This document shows positions 1 through 11,018 of a stretch of 64,000 bases of DNA, in pieces. The stretch is from assembly GCA_902532595.1 (NCBI GenBank), contig CACAIN010000002.1, positions 1 through 64,000 on the forward strand. Direction: 5' to 3'. Below the pieces are notes generated by a model. That model was not told the origin of the DNA. It saw nothing but the letters and a program-made list of their open reading frames with translations, and did no database searches. The position numbers and the translations under genes are program-made. Origin of the DNA: an uncultured Pelagibacteraceae bacterium. GTDB lineage: Bacteria; Pseudomonadota; Alphaproteobacteria; Pelagibacterales; Pelagibacteraceae. The stretch's first letter is position 1. Each line of letters opens with the position of its first letter.

Positions 1-210
1 AAAATAGCTCTTAATGTAATTGTGAAATTTAATGTAATTGGTGGTGATATTAAAGGTGAAATTAACTTGTCATCAGAAGGTGATTACTTAGTTGGAGACA
101 ACAATTCAATTACTATATCCAACGAAAAGAGAGTTGTTGATAATTTATTAGAAAATATTTCTAAAAAAATACTAGATGAGATAAATTTTAAATTGTTAAA
201 TGATACTTAA
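1..210 (+). CDS. lptE: LptE-like LPS-assembly lipoprotein, C-terminal fragment (truncated by window start)
   Basis: Frame is open from base 1 (KIALNVIVKFNVIGGD...); sits immediately upstream of holA, a usual lptE position. Confidence 0.55.
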   Translation, partial: KIALNVIVKFNVIGGDIKGEINLSSEGDYLVGDNNSITISNEKRVVDNLLENISKKILDEINFKLLNDT

Positions 211-1198
211 AAGTTACATATTAGAAAAAAATTTTAACTATTTTGAAAATTACAAAATATTTTTATTTTATGGAGAAAACCAAGGTTTAAAAAAAGAGTT
301 TAAAGAAAAGTTAAAAATTCAAAATAAAAACCAAGAAATTCTCAATCTATTTCAGGATGAAATAATTAAAAATAAAAATATTTTAGCAAATGAAGTAAGC
401 AATAAATCTTTATTTAACGAAAAAAAAATAATTTTTATCGATCAAGTAAATGATAAAATTTTAGATACGATCGAGGAAATTATTGAATATATACAAAATG
501 AAAAAATTTTTTTATTTTCAGATATTCTTGATAAAAAATCAAAATTAAGAAGTTATTTCGAGAAATCAAAATCTTGTGGGGTTACTCCTTGTTATCAAGA
601 TAACGAAATCACAATTAGAAAAATAATTATGGAAAAATTAAATGGATATCAAGGATTATCAAGTCAGGTTACAAATCTTATTATGCAAAGTACTGGGTTA
701 GATAGAAATAAAGTTAATAATGAGATTGATAAAATCATATGTTGCTTTGAAGATAAAAAAATAGATTTAAAAAAAATAGATTTATTGCTAAATGTTAGAA
801 CAAACGATGACTTTAACCTTCTTAAAGATGAGGCAATAAATGGTAATAAAATCAACACTAATAAGCTGCTTGCTGACACAGTTTTTGAAATAGAAAATAA
901 TATTTATTATTTAAATTCAATAAATCAAAGGATTAATAAACTTAATGAAATTGAAAACATGAAAAAAGAAAATTCAAATATCGAATCGCTAATATCTGAT
1001 CTTAAGCCTCCTGTATTTTGGAAAGATAAGCCAATGTTGATTCAGCAGTCAAAAAAATGGAATAAAAATAAAATTCAAGAAGCTTTAGAAAAAACATATA
1101 ATACTGAAATAGAAATTAAATCAAACTCTTCAATAAGAAAAGATTTATTGATCAAAAATTTAATAATAGAGTTATGTTCAACAGCTAATTCCGCTTAA
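200..1198 (+). CDS. holA: DNA polymerase III subunit delta
   Basis: 332 aa; FLFYGENQGLKKEFKEKL and HolA-like architecture; follows lptE-like gene. Confidence 0.8.
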   Translation: MILKSYILEKNFNYFENYKIFLFYGENQGLKKEFKEKLKIQNKNQEILNLFQDEIIKNKNILANEVSNKSLFNEKKIIFIDQVNDKILDTIEEIIEYIQNEKIFLFSDILDKKSKLRSYFEKSKSCGVTPCYQDNEITIRKIIMEKLNGYQGLSSQVTNLIMQSTGLDRNKVNNEIDKIICCFEDKKIDLKKIDLLLNVRTNDDFNLLKDEAINGNKINTNKLLADTVFEIENNIYYLNSINQRINKLNEIENMKKENSNIESLISDLKPPVFWKDKPMLIQQSKKWNKNKIQEALEKTYNTEIEIKSNSSIRKDLLIKNLIIELCSTANSA

Positions 1199-2051
1199 GT
1201 AAATTTGAAACAAGTTCAAATTGTTCTAAATCCTTATATAAGATAGTAATTTTTCCAGAGTTATTTTTTTTGTTCTGAATGTTTACATTCATGCCTAAGC
1301 TTTCTTGGATTTTATTTTGTTCACTTAATATATTAGAGTCTATTCTAATTTGACCAGATTTTTGTGGACCTTTCTTACTTCTCACTAAAAGTTCGACGCT
1401 TCTAGCACTTAAGTTTTTAGCAACAATTTCTTCTGCAATATTTGTTGCACTCGGTAAGCCTATTAAAGGTCTTGCTTGCCCTGCTGTTAAATTACCCTCC
1501 TCTATCAAACCGATAACATCCTTTGGTAAAGTTAGAAGACGCAATGTATTACTAATATGACTTCTACTTTTAGACATAAACTTAGCAATTTTTTCGTGAT
1601 CGTAACCAAATTCTTCTGATAATCTTTGATATCCTCTAGCCTCCTCTATAACATTAAGATCATCACGCTGGATATTTTCAACAATAGCAACTTCTAGAGT
1701 CTCATTATCATCTAAATCTAAAATGATAATTGGTACTTCATGCAAGCCAGCCTTTTGGGCTGCTAACCACCTTCTTTCTCCTGCAATAATCTCGTATCTA
1801 CCTGGATCTACTTTGTCTTCTCTCACGGCTATAGGCTGAATAATCCCGTTTTTTCTTATAGAATTAGCCAATTCTATTAATTTTTCTTCATCAAAATGAA
1901 CTCGTGGCTGATATTTATTTGGACTTAAATCACTGATATTTGCTCTAAGTCTATTATGATTGGTTTTTTCCTTTTTTTGCACCTCTTCTTTTTGATCTCC
2001 AAAAAGTGCCGTTAAACCCCTACCTAATCCTTTCTTTTTGGACGTGCTCAT
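1185..2051 (-). CDS. parB: Chromosome partitioning protein ParB
   Basis: KKKGLGRGLTALFGD start, NKYQPRVHFDEEKLIELANSIRKNGIIQPI, GERRWLAAQKAGL; paired with parA. Confidence 0.97.
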   Translation of the reverse strand: MSTSKKKGLGRGLTALFGDQKEEVQKKEKTNHNRLRANISDLSPNKYQPRVHFDEEKLIELANSIRKNGIIQPIAVREDKVDPGRYEIIAGERRWLAAQKAGLHEVPIIILDLDDNETLEVAIVENIQRDDLNVIEEARGYQRLSEEFGYDHEKIAKFMSKSRSHISNTLRLLTLPKDVIGLIEEGNLTAGQARPLIGLPSATNIAEEIVAKNLSARSVELLVRSKKGPQKSGQIRIDSNILSEQNKIQESLGMNVNIQNKKNNSGKITILYKDLEQFELVSNLLKRN

Positions 2052-2851
2052 GCTGCGCTCTCTACGTTAAGATTTTTTTTAACCAAAAACTCGTCTGCTA
2101 ATTTAAGATAGGATTTACTACCTAAACATGTTTTGTCATAGATAACACAAGGTAGTCCATGTGATGGAGCTTCGGATAATCTAACATTTCTTGGAATTAC
2201 AGTTTCGTACACTTTTTCTTTAAAATAATTTCTTGCCTCTTTATCTACTTGTGAAGATAGCTTATTTCTTTTATCAAACATCGTAAGTAAGATTCCTCTA
2301 ACCTTTAAATCTGGATTTAAATTAACTTTGATACGGTCAATAGTTTTGACTAATTGCGTTATACCCTCTAAAGCAAAAAATTCAGTTTGAAGAGGAACCA
2401 ATAACTCACCGGATGCCACTAAAGCCATAATCGTCAATAGGCTTAATGAAGGTGGACAGTCTATAAAAATATTATCGTATTTAGATAGCAAATCATTTGT
2501 TTCTTTATCTAAAATTTTTTTTAAAACGAATGCTCTATCTGAGTCATTTGCTGTTTCAACTTCTAGACCAGATAGATTTACATTCGAACCTATGATATCT
2601 AGATTTTTAATATCTGTTTTTTGAATTGCTCCCTTTAATTCAATTTTTTTTATTAATAAATTATAAATATTATTTTCTTCATCATTATTAGATCTGCCCA
2701 AACCGGTAGTGGCGTTACCTTGAGGGTCTAGATCTATGATAAGATTATTCTGACCCAAAATGGACAATGATGTAGCTAAATTGATTACAGTTGTGGTTTT
2801 TCCTACTCCACCCTTTTGGTTGATCACTGCAATAGTAGATCTATTCTTCAT
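2048..2851 (-). CDS. parA: Chromosome partitioning ATPase ParA/Soj
   Basis: Deviant Walker A KGGVGKTTTVINLA; DCPPSLSLLT motif. Confidence 0.97.
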   Translation of the reverse strand: MKNRSTIAVINQKGGVGKTTTVINLATSLSILGQNNLIIDLDPQGNATTGLGRSNNDEENNIYNLLIKKIELKGAIQKTDIKNLDIIGSNVNLSGLEVETANDSDRAFVLKKILDKETNDLLSKYDNIFIDCPPSLSLLTIMALVASGELLVPLQTEFFALEGITQLVKTIDRIKVNLNPDLKVRGILLTMFDKRNKLSSQVDKEARNYFKEKVYETVIPRNVRLSEAPSHGLPCVIYDKTCLGSKSYLKLADEFLVKKNLNVESAA

Positions 2852-2852
2852 T

Positions 2853-3470
2853 TTATTTTGCCTCGACTATGATTATTTTAGAATCATCGTCTGTTATGCT
2901 TTTTTCTAGTTTATAGCTATAATTTGGGTCTAAAGATACATTATTAATCTCAGACTGTGCATTTTTTCCCTTGAGAATTATCAATTTATGTGGTTTTTTC
3001 ACTATTTCACGTGAAATATCTATTATTTCTTCTAATTTTTTAAAGGCTCTACATACTATAACATCGGCTAATACTTCCTTTTCATATACATTATTTTCGA
3101 TAGAGATATTTTTTATATTCAAGTTATTCTTCACATATCTCAGAAAATCCCTTTTTACTGGAGACTTTTCATATAATTTCACGTGAAATGATGGATTTTC
3201 AGCATGTAAGGCTATTATTAGTCCAGGAAAACCAGCTCCAGAGCCAAAATCTGCTAAATTATTGATTTTTGAGAAGTCTATATATTTTATTATCTGAGCT
3301 GAATCTAGGATATGTCTATACCAAATGTTATTTTCAGTGCTTTTAGAGATCAAATTATACCTTTTATTGTATTCTAAAAGGTAATTATTAAATTTTTTGA
3401 TCTTTTCTATAGAAGAATCGGAGAATACAAGATCATTTTTCAGTATTTGAGTAACTTTTAACTCATTCAT
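2853..3470 (-). CDS. rsmG: 16S rRNA (guanine-N7) methyltransferase RsmG/GidB
   Basis: LADFGSGAGFPGLIIAL motif; between mnmG and parA. Confidence 0.95.
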   Translation of the reverse strand: MNELKVTQILKNDLVFSDSSIEKIKKFNNYLLEYNKRYNLISKSTENNIWYRHILDSAQIIKYIDFSKINNLADFGSGAGFPGLIIALHAENPSFHVKLYEKSPVKRDFLRYVKNNLNIKNISIENNVYEKEVLADVIVCRAFKKLEEIIDISREIVKKPHKLIILKGKNAQSEINNVSLDPNYSYKLEKSITDDDSKIIIVEAK

Positions 3471-5338
3471 TAAGCCGAAGCTCTTTTTCTAGATTTCTTT
3501 AAGTGAGAAAGTATTAAAATAGCAGCTGCAGGTGTTACTCCATCGATTCTTAATGCTTGCCCCAGTGTGTTAGGTCTAATCTTGTTTAGTTTAGACTTGA
3601 TTTCATTTGAAAGGCCGCTTAAAGAATCATAATTGAAGTGTTCAGGTATATTAATTGCTTCATCCTTCTTAAAAGCTTCTATGTCATTGGACTGTCGAGA
3701 CAAATATCCTAAATAGTGTGCATCGATTTCAACCTGCTTATCTAAAACGGTTCCAAACTTGGGTATTAAGGGAAATATGTGCCTTATTTTTGCCATATTC
3801 ACATTTCGTTGTCCTATAATCTCTAGTGCGGATCTTTTTACACCGTCCATTGCAATTTTAATAGAATATTTTTTTGCCTCGTTAGGAGATAATAGACTTG
3901 AGTTCAATGATTTAGTTAAGTGTAATAATTTTTTCTGTTTATCTAAAAAAATATTTTTTCTATTTTTCTGAACCAAATTAATTTTTATTCCTAGAGGAGA
4001 TAATCTTTGATCTGCATTATCTGCTCTCAACGTTAACCTATATTCAGCTCTTGATGTAAACATTCGATATGGTTCGGAAACACCTTTAGTTATCAAATCA
4101 TCTATCATAACGCCTATATAAGAGTTTGATCTATTTAGAATAAATTCATCCATATTTCGGACTTTCAAGGCAGCATTGACTCCTGCTATGAGACCTTGTG
4201 CTGCCGCTTCCTCATACCCTGTGGTACCGTTAATTTGACCAGCTAGAAAGAGAGACCGAATTTTCTTTGTTTCTAAAGTTATTTTAAGCTCCCGTGGATC
4301 AACAAAATCGTACTCTATAGCATATCCAGCTCTTTTCATCTTAACCTGCTCTAAACCCTTGATTTTAGCCAGTATTTTCACCTGTATCTCCACTGGAAGA
4401 GAGGTAGAAATTCCATTTGGGTAAATAGTATTATCATTAAGTCCCTCGGGTTCTAGAAATATTTGATGTTTTTGTTTTTCTTTAAATTTAACTATCTTAT
4501 CCTCTATAGCAGGACAATATCTCGGCCCAACACCCTTAATGTTACCTGAATACATTGCGCTTCTCGAAATATTCTCACTTATAATTTTATGTACTGAATC
4601 ATTAGTATACGTCATACCGCATTTAATTTGTTTATTCTGTAGTTTGTTAGTTAAGAAAGAAAAAAAATAAGGATCATCATCAGCAGGCTGCATTTCTAAA
4701 TCTTCGTAATTTATAGTATCTCCATCTAACCTAGGTGGAGTACCTGTTTTAAGTCTTCCAATTTGTAACTTAAATTTTTCTAGTTGTTCGCTTAATCCTG
4801 TAGAAGGTTTTTCATCAAATCTTCCTGCTGGTGTCTGCTTTTCACCAATATGAATTAATCCATTTAGAAATGTTCCTGTAGTAAGAATTAATTCTTTACA
4901 CCTAACTTCTTTTCCACTCTGACAGATAAAACCAACAATTTTATTTTCATCAAATAAAAACTTTATAACTGGATCTGCTATAACTTCTAAATTTTCATAA
5001 TTAAGTAAAATTTTCTGCATATGCTCTTTGTAAAGAGCTCTATCTGACTGAGTTCTCGGCCCCTGCACTGCTGGACCTCTACTTCTGTTTAATAATCTAA
5101 ATTGAATACCTGATTTATCAGCTACAACACCCATTACACCATCTAAAGCGTCTATTTCTCGAACTAGATGTCCTTTTCCGAGTCCTCCAATAGCAGGATT
5201 GCACGACATCTCACCAATTGTCTCTATTTTATGTGTAAAAAGTGCAGTATTTACGCCCATTCTGGCGGATGCCGCTGCAGCCTCACATCCAGCGTGCCCA
5301 CCCCCTATAACAACTACATCATAGCTTTGTTTGCTCAT
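3470..5338 (-). CDS. mnmG: tRNA uridine-5-carboxymethylaminomethyl modification enzyme MnmG/GidA
   Basis: [40 protein letters not shown]. Confidence 0.98.
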   Translation of the reverse strand: MSKQSYDVVVIGGGHAGCEAAAASARMGVNTALFTHKIETIGEMSCNPAIGGLGKGHLVREIDALDGVMGVVADKSGIQFRLLNRSRGPAVQGPRTQSDRALYKEHMQKILLNYENLEVIADPVIKFLFDENKIVGFICQSGKEVRCKELILTTGTFLNGLIHIGEKQTPAGRFDEKPSTGLSEQLEKFKLQIGRLKTGTPPRLDGDTINYEDLEMQPADDDPYFFSFLTNKLQNKQIKCGMTYTNDSVHKIISENISRSAMYSGNIKGVGPRYCPAIEDKIVKFKEKQKHQIFLEPEGLNDNTIYPNGISTSLPVEIQVKILAKIKGLEQVKMKRAGYAIEYDFVDPRELKITLETKKIRSLFLAGQINGTTGYEEAAAQGLIAGVNAALKVRNMDEFILNRSNSYIGVMIDDLITKGVSEPYRMFTSRAEYRLTLRADNADQRLSPLGIKINLVQKNRKNIFLDKQKKLLHLTKSLNSSLLSPNEAKKYSIKIAMDGVKRSALEIIGQRNVNMAKIRHIFPLIPKFGTVLDKQVEIDAHYLGYLSRQSNDIEAFKKDEAINIPEHFNYDSLSGLSNEIKSKLNKIRPNTLGQALRIDGVTPAAAILILSHLKKSRKRASA

Positions 5339-5380
5339 AAAATGAATGTAACCTGGTATATCAGGATTACAAGAGATATT

Positions 5381-6709
5381 TTATTTACCTATACAGAAGT
5401 CTTTAAATATAGATCCAAGTATTTCCTCGACATCAACTTTACCTACAATGCTTCCAAGGTGTCGTGTAGCCATTCTTAGATCTTCTGCAGCGAGTTCTAA
5501 ATCTTTATTTTGATCTTTTTTAAGAAAGTTATCTATTTCTTTTAAACAATCATTAAGTTTTAACCTATGTCTTTCTCTTGTAATTAAAACGCTATTATTA
5601 GACATAAATTTTTTGCTTAATTTATCTTTAATACTTTTAATCAACTTATCTATGTTTTTATTTTCTTTTACTGAAGCTAGAACTGTTTCTGCATCAAATT
5701 TATGATTTTGTTTATCTTGTACGTCTGATTTATTTAGTAAAACTATTGTATCATTATTGATCATTTTCTTAATTTCATTATTAACACTTTTTGAAGAATT
5801 ATCTATAACCACAATATTTAAGTCAGCTTCTTTTGATTTTCCTAAGGCTAAAGAAATGCCTTTTTTTTCTACCTCATTTTTAGATTCTCTAATTCCTGCT
5901 GTATCTGCCAAGATTACCGGATACCCATCTAAGTTTAGATAAGTCTCGATAACATCTCTTGTGGTTCCTGCCTCACCTGAAACTATGGCTACGTCTCTTT
6001 TAGCAATTAAATTTAATAAAGATGATTTTCCTGCATTTACTTCTCCTGTAATGGACACTCTAAAACCATCTCTTATTTTTTCTCCAATCTTATTGTCTTC
6101 AATTATCTTATGAATATCTTTATGAATATCTTTAATAGAGTTTTGTACTTCCTTTAAAACTTTTTCTGGTAAATCATCTTCTGCAAAATCTATTTTGGCT
6201 TCGATATAAGATAAAGATTTTATAAGTTTTTCTCTTAAATCATTATAATAATTTGAAGCATTACCCTGAACTAATTTAACTGCTTGTTCTCTCTGAAGAT
6301 CAGTTTCTGCGTGAATTAAATCACCTATACTTTCTGCTTTTAAAAGGTCAATTTTATTATTTTGAAAAGCTATCTTGGTAAATTCACCTGGTTCAGCTAA
6401 TCTACAATTATCTTGTTCCGATAATGCTTTTAATAAAGCATTGATAACAGCGTTACTTCCATGAACTTGGAACTCGGCTAAATCATCGCCAGTATAGCTA
6501 TTAGGCTTAGGAAACAACAATAATAAAGCCTCTGGGTCTATAACTTTATCGTTTTTAGGGTCATAGAATTTACAATAATTAACCTCGTTAGAATTAATTG
6601 TTTTTAATTTAGTCAAATTCTTACAAATTTTTAGAGTATCTTTACCTGAGATTCTAACGATGGCTATTCCTGACGGACCTCTACCTGATGAAAGGGCGTA
6701 AATGTTCAT
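5381..6709 (-). CDS. mnmE: tRNA modification GTPase MnmE/TrmE
   Basis: GEVNAGKSSLLNLIAKRDVAIVS, AGTTRDVIE, C-terminal CIGK. Confidence 0.98.
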   Translation of the reverse strand: MNIYALSSGRGPSGIAIVRISGKDTLKICKNLTKLKTINSNEVNYCKFYDPKNDKVIDPEALLLLFPKPNSYTGDDLAEFQVHGSNAVINALLKALSEQDNCRLAEPGEFTKIAFQNNKIDLLKAESIGDLIHAETDLQREQAVKLVQGNASNYYNDLREKLIKSLSYIEAKIDFAEDDLPEKVLKEVQNSIKDIHKDIHKIIEDNKIGEKIRDGFRVSITGEVNAGKSSLLNLIAKRDVAIVSGEAGTTRDVIETYLNLDGYPVILADTAGIRESKNEVEKKGISLALGKSKEADLNIVVIDNSSKSVNNEIKKMINNDTIVLLNKSDVQDKQNHKFDAETVLASVKENKNIDKLIKSIKDKLSKKFMSNNSVLITRERHRLKLNDCLKEIDNFLKKDQNKDLELAAEDLRMATRHLGSIVGKVDVEEILGSIFKDFCIGK

Positions 6710-6713
6710 TGAA

Positions 6714-7811
6714 CTAAATTGACAAACCTTGATTAGAAATAAATTTGCTTATTTTTTTAAGAGTATTATTTTTCGAAATATTCTTCAAAATTGTTTCTTT
6801 AAATGGATCTAGTAATCTATTTTGTTTAAAGAAATTATGAGTTAAATCAATTCCTATACCGGTAATAATATTTTCGGATTTTCTATTATTTGTAAAATCT
6901 TCAAGCGCTGGAGTACTTTTTAAAGACATGCCTAGTCCAGTATAGTGCTTAAGTATCTCTTGTAATTTATTAATATCTCTAAGTACAAGATTGAAGCCTT
7001 GACCAGCTATAGGATGAACTGTGTGCAGTCCTTCACCTAAAATTAGAATATCATTTTTATAATATTTTCGTTTTAAATTAAGCATCAAAGGATAAGATTG
7101 CTGATTCGAAATCTGTATTTTTTTTGTTTTTAAAACTTCAGAAATTTTAGATTTAACAATTAAATTAATATTTTTTTTTGTAAAGTCTTTATCTACACTC
7201 CACACAAAAGAAAAATTATTTTTTGAAAAAGGGAGTATTACTAAAGGTCCTTCTTTCAAGAAATATTGAGCAGTATTCAAATTTTTTAAGTTATGCTTAA
7301 CATAACCTGTGATAGCGATTTCTTTATAATCTTTCTCTAGTGATCTTTTATCAATTATCTTTTGATAGATTTTTGAGGATCTACCTAAGCAGAGCACTTT
7401 CATATCGTAATTATCTAAATCTTTTAGTTCATTAATATTTTTTTGAAGAGTTTTGATCTTTTGCTTTTTTATTTCTTTAATTAGAATTTCTTTAATTTTG
7501 TCATTTTCAAAAACGTACATGAGATTTTTGCTATCTTCATTAAAGTTTAAAAAATTTATGTTCTGATCTTTTGTCTCGTAGAAAAGATCTATCTTTTTAG
7601 AAGGCCAAAACAACTTTTTGTCGAGTTTATCTATGACTTCGTTAAAAAACTCATAGTTAGAGGTAGAAATAGCTGTCGTTCTTTTATCTTTAGAATGATT
7701 GTTTTTTTTAGATATTAGATGAACTTCTAAACGCTCTAATTTATTCAATGCCAAAGCAGTCATTAGGCCAGATAGACCATCGCCAACAATACATATTCTC
7801 TGTTTACTCAT
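6714..7811 (-). CDS. FAD-dependent UbiH/VisC-family monooxygenase
   Basis: ORF trimmed from 7982 to the MSKQRICIVGDGLSGLMTALAL start; HTVHPIAGQGFNLVLRD motif. Confidence 0.75.
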   Translation of the reverse strand: MSKQRICIVGDGLSGLMTALALNKLERLEVHLISKKNNHSKDKRTTAISTSNYEFFNEVIDKLDKKLFWPSKKIDLFYETKDQNINFLNFNEDSKNLMYVFENDKIKEILIKEIKKQKIKTLQKNINELKDLDNYDMKVLCLGRSSKIYQKIIDKRSLEKDYKEIAITGYVKHNLKNLNTAQYFLKEGPLVILPFSKNNFSFVWSVDKDFTKKNINLIVKSKISEVLKTKKIQISNQQSYPLMLNLKRKYYKNDILILGEGLHTVHPIAGQGFNLVLRDINKLQEILKHYTGLGMSLKSTPALEDFTNNRKSENIITGIGIDLTHNFFKQNRLLDPFKETILKNISKNNTLKKISKFISNQGLSI

Positions 7812-7867
7812 ATAAAAATTTTTAACACTTTCATAAAAATGGTAAAAAGTACGTAAAACGATTCGAA

Positions 7868-9958
7868 ATGAATACAAACTTTTTAAATAGTTTAACAAAT
7901 TTTTTAAAAAAGCGAACCTTTGAATTATTGGGATTAATCCTAATATTAACAGGTGTTGGTCTAGCAATATCCTTTGCAACATATGTTCCAGAGGATCCTT
8001 CCTTTATTTATGGCGATAGTAATATAGAGATTAAAAATTTCTTTGGCATATATGGCAGTAGCATTGCAGACTTTCTTCTTCAAAGTTTTGGTTTAGCTTC
8101 TTTTTTGCTTTTAGCAAATTTTATATTTTGGGGGGTTAATTTATTAATAAAAAAAGAAATCAAAAGAGTAATTTTAAAATTATTTTTGGTTGTTGTTTAT
8201 CTTACATTAGGATCAATCTTTATCTATTTAACATTTAATAATTCTTTTTGGCTTATAGATAATGGCAATGCAGGTTTTGTGGGTGAAGTAAGTTATAATT
8301 TTATTAGCGATATAGCTCCTTGGATTAATAATCAATATTCTCTTTTTGCTCTATTTTTTTTAACTATAGTATTTTTTATGTTTTCCTCAGATTTAAATAT
8401 AAAAAAAATTATTTTACAAATATTTAAATCTTTATTCAAAAAAGAAGAAAAAACTCTTACGCCAACTAATCTGGTAGGTGATAAAGTTGTTGAAGAAGAT
8501 TTTTCTTTAACTGCAAAACCTCAACAATCTTTTATTTTTGAAAATGAGAAAAAAGAATTTGCAGATACAACTCAATCAAAAATAAAATATAAATTACCTC
8601 CGATAGATTTTTTAGAAAAAAGTGCTTCAAAAACAAATTTGCTAGATGTAAATAAAAATCGTCCTGATGCTAAATTTGTAGAAAAAATTTTACTAGACTT
8701 TGGTATCGATGGAAAAATTAAAGCTATAAATAATGGACCTGTAGTTAGTTTATATGAATTTGAACCTGCTCCTGGTGTAAAAGTTTCAAAAATTATAAAT
8801 TTATCTGAGGATTTAGCTCGTAATACTAGCTCAACATCAGCAAGAGTATCTGTAATACCTGGAAAAAATACAGTTGGTATTGAAATTCCAAATGAAACTA
8901 GAGAAGGCGTCTCTTTAAGAGAAATAATATCTAATGATAGATTTCAGAAAAAAGAAATAAGACTTCCCATAGCGCTTGGAAAAAGTATTTCTGGAACGCC
9001 AATAGTGGGTGATCTAACAAATATGCCTCATTTGCTTATTGCTGGAACAACGGGATCTGGAAAATCCGTATGTATAAATACAATCATTGTCTCATTACTT
9101 TATAAATTAAATCCTGATTTATGTAAGTTCATTTTAATTGATCCTAAAATGTTGGAGCTTTCTACTTATGAAGGCATACCTCACTTACTTACACCAGTAA
9201 TTACAGATGCAAAAAAAGCAACCTCAGCATTGGCTTGGACGGTTAAAGAAATGAATAGTCGTTACAAACTAATGAGTAAAGTTGGTGTAAGGAACATAGA
9301 TGGTTATAACGCTAAACATAAACTTAAAATGCCTTATATAGTTGTTGTTGTAGATGAAATGTCAGATTTAATGTTAGTTGCTGGCAAAGAAATTGAAAAT
9401 TATATTCAAAAACTATCTCAAATGGCTAGAGCAGCAGGTATTCATATTATTATGGCAACTCAAAGACCAAGCGTTGATGTAATTACAGGTACAATTAAGG
9501 CTAATTTTCCAACACGTATATCTTTTCAAGTAAGTTCTAAAATTGACAGTAGAACTATATTGGGAGAGCAGGGTGCTGAGCAATTACTTGGTAAAGGTGA
9601 TATGCTCTTTATGTCATCAGCAAATCGTATTGTTAGAATACACGGTCCTTATGTTTCAGAACAGGAAATTGAAAAGATTGCTAACACTTTGAGAGCTCAG
9701 GGCGAACCTAACTATATAGACGAAATCACAACACAAGAAAGTAAAGAAAGCACAACAATTTCAGCCGATGATGGTGATGAAGATGAACTTTACAATCAAG
9801 CTTTAGAAATTATTAAAGCTGAAGGAAAAGCATCTACTAGTTTTTTACAAAGAAAATTACAAATTGGATACAATAGAGCTGCTAGAATCATTGATATGAT
9901 GGAGGAAAAAGGGATAGTGAGTAAAGCAAATCATGTTGGCAAACGTGAGGTCTTATAA
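7868..9958 (+). CDS. ftsK: DNA translocase FtsK/SpoIIIE
   Basis: N-terminal TM segments, Walker A GTTGSGKSVCIN, C-terminal gamma winged-helix domain. Confidence 0.96.
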   Translation: MNTNFLNSLTNFLKKRTFELLGLILILTGVGLAISFATYVPEDPSFIYGDSNIEIKNFFGIYGSSIADFLLQSFGLASFLLLANFIFWGVNLLIKKEIKRVILKLFLVVVYLTLGSIFIYLTFNNSFWLIDNGNAGFVGEVSYNFISDIAPWINNQYSLFALFFLTIVFFMFSSDLNIKKIILQIFKSLFKKEEKTLTPTNLVGDKVVEEDFSLTAKPQQSFIFENEKKEFADTTQSKIKYKLPPIDFLEKSASKTNLLDVNKNRPDAKFVEKILLDFGIDGKIKAINNGPVVSLYEFEPAPGVKVSKIINLSEDLARNTSSTSARVSVIPGKNTVGIEIPNETREGVSLREIISNDRFQKKEIRLPIALGKSISGTPIVGDLTNMPHLLIAGTTGSGKSVCINTIIVSLLYKLNPDLCKFILIDPKMLELSTYEGIPHLLTPVITDAKKATSALAWTVKEMNSRYKLMSKVGVRNIDGYNAKHKLKMPYIVVVVDEMSDLMLVAGKEIENYIQKLSQMARAAGIHIIMATQRPSVDVITGTIKANFPTRISFQVSSKIDSRTILGEQGAEQLLGKGDMLFMSSANRIVRIHGPYVSEQEIEKIANTLRAQGEPNYIDEITTQESKESTTISADDGDEDELYNQALEIIKAEGKASTSFLQRKLQIGYNRAARIIDMMEEKGIVSKANHVGKREVL

Positions 9959-9960
9959 TC

Positions 9961-10515
9961 TTGTTTGTTAGGAAATTTTTATTAATTTTATTATTCACTT
10001 CATTTTCTTTTAGCTTGTCTGCAAATCAAAAAGATCAGATCATAACTCAACTAAACAATTTAAATTCTTTAGAATTTACTTTCAAACAACTTGTTAATGA
10101 AAAATTAGAAGAGGGTAGTTGTCTACTAGAATTCCCCGGAAAATTAAAATGTGAGTATTTTGATAGTAAACAAAAAGAACTTATTATTAATGATAAGAGA
10201 CTAGCCATAACACAGAAAAAATATAATAAAACTTATTACTACCCTATATCAAAATCTCCTTTTTTAAATATTTTGTATAAAGATAAACTTTTAGAAATAG
10301 TTAAATCTGGAAAATTAGAACTAGGTGAGCAACTCATAAAACTCATTTATTCAAGTGAAAACGAGATAACTGTTTTTTTTGATATAAAAACATTAAATTT
10401 AAAAGGTTGGAAAATAGTAGATCAATACAACAATAACATAAATTTTTCTTTAAATATTGTCTCAAAGAATGACACCTATAAGAAAGATACTTTTAAAATT
10501 CCAAAAATAAATTAG
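9961..10515 (+). CDS. lolA: Outer-membrane lipoprotein carrier LolA-like
   Basis: Signal peptide, LNSLEFTFKQL and LLEFPGKLKCEYFD; immediately follows ftsK; TTG start. Confidence 0.8.
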   Translation: MFVRKFLLILLFTSFSFSLSANQKDQIITQLNNLNSLEFTFKQLVNEKLEEGSCLLEFPGKLKCEYFDSKQKELIINDKRLAITQKKYNKTYYYPISKSPFLNILYKDKLLEIVKSGKLELGEQLIKLIYSSENEITVFFDIKTLNLKGWKIVDQYNNNINFSLNIVSKNDTYKKDTFKIPKIN

Positions 10516-11018
10516 GCAACAAAATCTATTTCTTCTTCTTTGAATATTTCAAAACCTTTGGATCTATAATTTTGCAGAGCGTACTTATGATCTAAGCTAC
10601 AAGTATGTACCCACATTCTTTTGGGATTTTTTCTTGAAGCACTAGCTATAGCGTGGTTTAAAAGCATAGAACCTAGTTTTAATCCTCTAAACTCCTTTAA
10701 AATTCCCATATTTATCAATTCTACCTCTTTAGATCCCGGGTGATACTCTTGTTCATAAAATCCAACTAAATCCTCTTCTTTTTTTAAAATATGTGTCTCG
10801 AGATTCTTATTTTTTAAATACTTTAACCACTCCTTATCAGACCAGATCAATCTATCTCTCCAATAGTGATCGACTCCGATTTGTTTATAAAAAAATTTAT
10901 TTAATTCAAAATTTTTTTTATCATCTAAGATAATTTGATAATTTTTTGGTATATTTAGTTCTATAGGATTGGAAAAATCTTTTATTTCTAAAAAATATCT
11001 TTTTACTCTTGAAATCAT
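10512..11018 (-). CDS. GNAT-family N-acetyltransferase
   Basis: GILKEFRGLKLGSMLLNHAIASA acetyl-CoA-binding motif. Confidence 0.75.
   Translation of the reverse strand: MISRVKRYFLEIKDFSNPIELNIPKNYQIILDDKKNFELNKFFYKQIGVDHYWRDRLIWSDKEWLKYLKNKNLETHILKKEEDLVGFYEQEYHPGSKEVELINMGILKEFRGLKLGSMLLNHAIASASRKNPKRMWVHTCSLDHKYALQNYRSKGFEIFKEEEIDFVA

Noticed and set aside
5168-5479. Plus-strand 103-aa ORF spanning the mnmG/mnmE junction
   Set aside because: Antisense to two conserved genes with no family resemblance.
7812-7982. N-terminal 57 aa of the called FAD monooxygenase ORF
   Set aside because: Overlaps the divergent ftsK start; the Rossmann start MSKQRICIVGDG at 7811 is the natural start.
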